Below, in pieces: positions 62,159 through 64,000 of a stretch of 64,000 nucleotides of DNA (position 1 is the first letter of the stretch; every line of letters starts with the position of its first letter). The DNA comes from Saprospiraceae bacterium (GTDB taxonomy: Bacteria > Bacteroidota > Bacteroidia > Chitinophagales > Saprospiraceae). Below the pieces are notes generated by a model. The model was given only the letters and a program-made list of their open reading frames with translations. It was not told the DNA's origin and ran no database searches. The stretch spans positions 21,513 through 85,512 of the forward strand of contig JAKVCU010000057.1 of the NCBI GenBank assembly GCA_022448955.1, in the 5' to 3' direction. Position numbers and translations under genes: made by a program.

Positions 62159-62332
62159 TTACTTTATTTTAGCTTCTATGGCTGCTAATCTTTTTTCTAT
62201 TGCAACTAGTTTTTCTAAAATGATGATATGAGTCTTTTTAGCATCAATCCCCACCGGGCTAGAATCACTATGAATTTCCTGTGCGATTTGTTCAAAGACT
62301 TCTTTTTCAATATCTAAATTGATCTTTTTCAT
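62159..62332 (-). CDS. 57-residue helical protein, unknown
   Basis: Starts MKKINLDIEKEVFEQIAQEI and ends with a coiled coil (LEKLVAIEKRLAAIEAKIK). It begins 3 bases after the stop of the DUF983 gene, so it is very probably translated with it. Soluble; no family recognised. Confidence 0.65.
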   Translation of the reverse strand: MKKINLDIEKEVFEQIAQEIHSDSSPVGIDAKKTHIIILEKLVAIEKRLAAIEAKIK

Positions 62333-62335
62333 AAA

Positions 62336-62722
62336 TTATGCTTTTGCTTTTGAAGGATCGTAGCTATAGTTGATATTAATCCAGATAGATCTAGCTAATC
62401 GGAATACAAAAACGAAAAAAATAGCGCAAATACTTATCAAGAGCCCAAAGGATGCGCCCATACTCCAATCCAGTACCCAATGGAAAAACATGATAAAACC
62501 TAAGCAGAAAAAACCAGTGAAAATATAAGAGATGAACATTGCTCCATAATAATAGCCAGGCTGTGGGAAAAAATCTAAATTACAATGTGGGCAACGCTCT
62601 CTCATTTCAAATGGCTGCTGAAAGGAGAAGGTAGGCGTATCAAACATATCTTCTTTATGGCATCGTGGACACTTGATGTTGAAAATGGCATATGCTTTGG
62701 ATGATTCCTTAAATAATCCCAT
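62336..62722 (-). CDS. DUF983 family membrane protein
   Basis: 128 residues. Four Cys in two CPRC/CPHC pairs (IKCPRCHKEDMF, RERCPHCNLDFFP) form a zinc-ribbon-like N-terminus. It is followed by GYYYGAMFISYIFTGFF and a further membrane helix. This is the standard DUF983 layout. Function of the family is unknown. Forms a two-gene unit with the 57-residue protein. Confidence 0.9.
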   Translation of the reverse strand: MGLFKESSKAYAIFNIKCPRCHKEDMFDTPTFSFQQPFEMRERCPHCNLDFFPQPGYYYGAMFISYIFTGFFCLGFIMFFHWVLDWSMGASFGLLISICAIFFVFVFRLARSIWININYSYDPSKAKA

Positions 62723-62861
62723 TCTTTAGGCTGGTTTTATTCCAAACAAATTCTTTAGAAAAACAAAAATAAGTCCGAATTAATTGTCGATAATCATAAT
62801 GTTGTCATTAAATTCAAATTTACACATAAAAATATATGTTGTTATTTTCATATAATTAAAC

Positions 62862-62883
62862 AAAAAAAAGCACCGAAGTGCTT
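62862..62883 (-). terminator. Terminator of the ArsR gene
   Basis: AAGCAC-CGAA-GTGCTT (62868-62883). The A-run at 62862-62869 gives a U-tract on the minus strand. Confidence 0.8.
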
Positions 62884-62896
62884 GATATTATATGTG

Positions 62897-63214
62897 TTAC
62901 ATGTTGCATTGGCAATTCTCTAGACACTCGATAATCAAGGACACATCGCGTTCCTTTAAGGAATACATCATACTTCTTCCATCTCTTTTTACGCTAAGAA
63001 TCCCTTTCAAACGCATATTTTGAAGGTGATGGGAGGTAAGTGATTGCTCACTACCCAACATTTCACAAATTTGAGAGACAGATAATTTAGGGTGTTGTTC
63101 CAACAAGTGGATAATTCCCAAACGCATAGGATGTGCCACTGTTTTAAGAATGAATGCTATTCGTTCTAATTTTTCTGCCTCTTTCTCGTTGAAAACACTT
63201 GTTTTGCTATCCAT
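62897..63214 (-). CDS. ArsR/SmtB family transcriptional regulator
   Basis: 105 residues. Winged helix with AHPMRLGIIHLLEQHPKLSV, the recognition helix SEQSLTSHHLQNMRLKGIL and a wing VKRDGRSMMYSL. The C-terminus CLENCQCNM has a Cys cluster that could bind metal or a thiol-reactive signal. ArsR-type repressors usually leave DNA on binding metal. No obvious metal transporter is adjacent. The -7 box is so close that the mRNA is probably leaderless. Confidence 0.88.
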   Translation of the reverse strand: MDSKTSVFNEKEAEKLERIAFILKTVAHPMRLGIIHLLEQHPKLSVSQICEMLGSEQSLTSHHLQNMRLKGILSVKRDGRSMMYSLKERDVSLIIECLENCQCNM

Positions 63215-63218
63215 GACA

Positions 63219-63226
63219 CAAATATA
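63219..63226 (-). promoter_or_regulatory. -7 promoter box of the ArsR gene
   Basis: TATATTTG on the minus strand is only 4 bases from the ATG, so transcription would start at or next to the start codon. Confidence 0.5.
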
Positions 63227-63320
63227 AGACTATATATAAATTAAACCGTATTGGTTCATAAGATATATACAACTTACCAATAATAATAGTTTAATGGAAT
63301 AAAGTTAAAGTATCTGGAAG

Positions 63321-63726
63321 TCAAATCCTATAATGAGGAGTTAGTAGCTCTTCAAATCCCCACTTATTCAAATCATCGACAGGATATGACAATCTACTTT
63401 CTAGTCACTTTTGGAGTGTACCTAATTTAAAATCTTTATCCATAGTTTCAATGACCCAAGATAGGAACTCATTTGGTCCTCCATTTTAATAAGACGCGGG
63501 AGAAATAGGATAGAAAATAGTGGGTAATTGATCATTAATGGAAAAATAGTTTTTTATATTACCTTAATTCTCGTACTGCATGCCAAGCAAATTTATGCTC
63601 AATATCAATTTGAAACTTTCCCCACCATGAGCCTTCCTCATCCGTTCTTGTAGCCATCGAACTATTAATGGCTGGAATTCTCTCTAGATATTCTACTGAA
63701 GATTGGAAAGCTTTTTCATTCAAAGT
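63321..63726 (-). pseudogene. Decayed gene of a conserved hypothetical protein
   Basis: On the minus strand, a first frame reads NEKAFQSSVEYLERIPAINS, then SWWGKFQIDIEHKFAWHAV and stops (63560 region). The second frame goes on with NYFSINDQLPTIFYPISPAS, NGGPNEFLSWVIETMDKDF and LESRLSYPVDDLNKWGFEE, interrupted by two in-frame stop codons (after ASY and after LQK). Together they give one protein family with a WW-KF-ID start and an NGGP-EFLSWVIE centre. One frameshift and two stops. Confidence 0.7.
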
Positions 63727-63879
63727 AACTGATCATTAAAATTATAATATAGCTTTTTATTCTCAGATGTTTTATTAAAACATGACTACCCTTCCAATAC
63801 CTTCAATGAGAGTAACTTTATTAGTGATATTCAAAGAAGATTTGTAAATCTTAATTTGCCAATTTTTATTTCTTCCATT

Positions 63880-64000
63880 TTAACGCTTGGTATGCTTTGG
63901 AGTTAATAATAAACTAGAGTGATTATGTCTACGGATGCGCTCTTTCAGATTTGCCGAAAGGCCTACATAGATATACTTACGATGGCTACTAGCTAAAGCA
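63880..64000 (-). pseudogene. GIY-YIG nuclease fragment, cut by the window edge
   Basis: The minus strand reads KYIYVGLSANLKERIRRHNH, which is the second half of a GIY-YIG domain (Y-VG, then L-ERI-RH). The frame enters from beyond 64000 and stops after PKHTKR at 63880-63882, short of the usual length, so the 3' end looks truncated or frameshifted. Confidence 0.5.

Noticed and set aside
1..64000. CRISPR arrays, tRNA or rRNA genes, intact transposases, prophage
   Set aside because: No regularly spaced direct repeats, no tRNA-type T-loop context and no transposase or phage protein was found on reading both strands.

Overview
The window looks like chromosomal DNA of a free-living member of the Bacteroidota, most likely a Saprospiria-type organism. 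It is AT-rich. Several promoters fit the Bacteroidota form (TTTG, about 20 bases, TAnnTTTG), and Shine-Dalgarno sequences are rare. There are type IX secretion (T9SS) cargo proteins, PorP/SprF and PorE-like OmpA proteins, a FecI/FecR/TonB-receptor set and a Na+-NQR operon. No tRNA, rRNA, CRISPR array, phage block or intact transposase was seen. The genus is inference only.

Layout. 0.3-3.4 kb: rpsU with a strong promoter and an unusual Shine-Dalgarno, a small beta-barrel protein and an LEA-like helical repeat protein. 3.6-8.3 kb: PorP/SprF and a PorE-like protein with an extra C-terminal DUF1573 domain, then a MoxR ATPase. 8.4-15.8 kb: pnuC and the complete nqrABCDEF operon, whose NqrA carries an N-terminal membrane anchor. 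15.8-16.5 kb: a decayed DUF2975/HTH pair. 16.8-23.3 kb: a second PorE-like protein, a CPBP protease, an ECF sigma/membrane/membrane/Hsp20 cluster and a TPR protein. 23.5-31.6 kb: a very large Cys- and Tyr-rich secreted protein, then a transglutaminase-7TM / ATP-grasp / 54-residue membrane peptide / beta-barrel cluster. 31.9-39.4 kb: an SDR, a secreted endonuclease I and a secreted M64 metallopeptidase. 39.6-44.7 kb: fecI-fecR-TonB receptor, a PorT-like barrel and a second rpsU. 44.7-46.9 kb: a gene-poor stretch with a mobile-type repeat, two candidate small RNAs and a wrecked T9SS gene. 46.9-51.4 kb: a four-gene operon of AurF-type diiron oxygenase, OleA-type thiolase, acyl-AMP ligase and OleD-type reductase. 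51.5-63.2 kb: a methyltransferase, a META protein, a hybrid two-component regulator, SulP transporters (two intact, one remnant), an acetyltransferase, DUF983 and ArsR. 63.2-64.0 kb: two decayed genes.

The best candidate for an undescribed system is the 46.9-51.4 kb operon. It joins the OleA/OleC/OleD logic of head-to-head fatty-acid condensation to a diiron oxygenase whose metal ligands all appear conserved, with no adjacent OleB. A beta-lactone or an oxidised long-chain lipid is the likely kind of product. The second candidate is the transglutaminase/ATP-grasp envelope cluster at 27.6-31.6 kb. A third observation is a family of four dispersed 57-107 bp repeats with GGCT...AGCC ends, which resemble small non-autonomous mobile elements. 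Decay is frequent: at least six pseudogenes or gene fragments can be read by eye.
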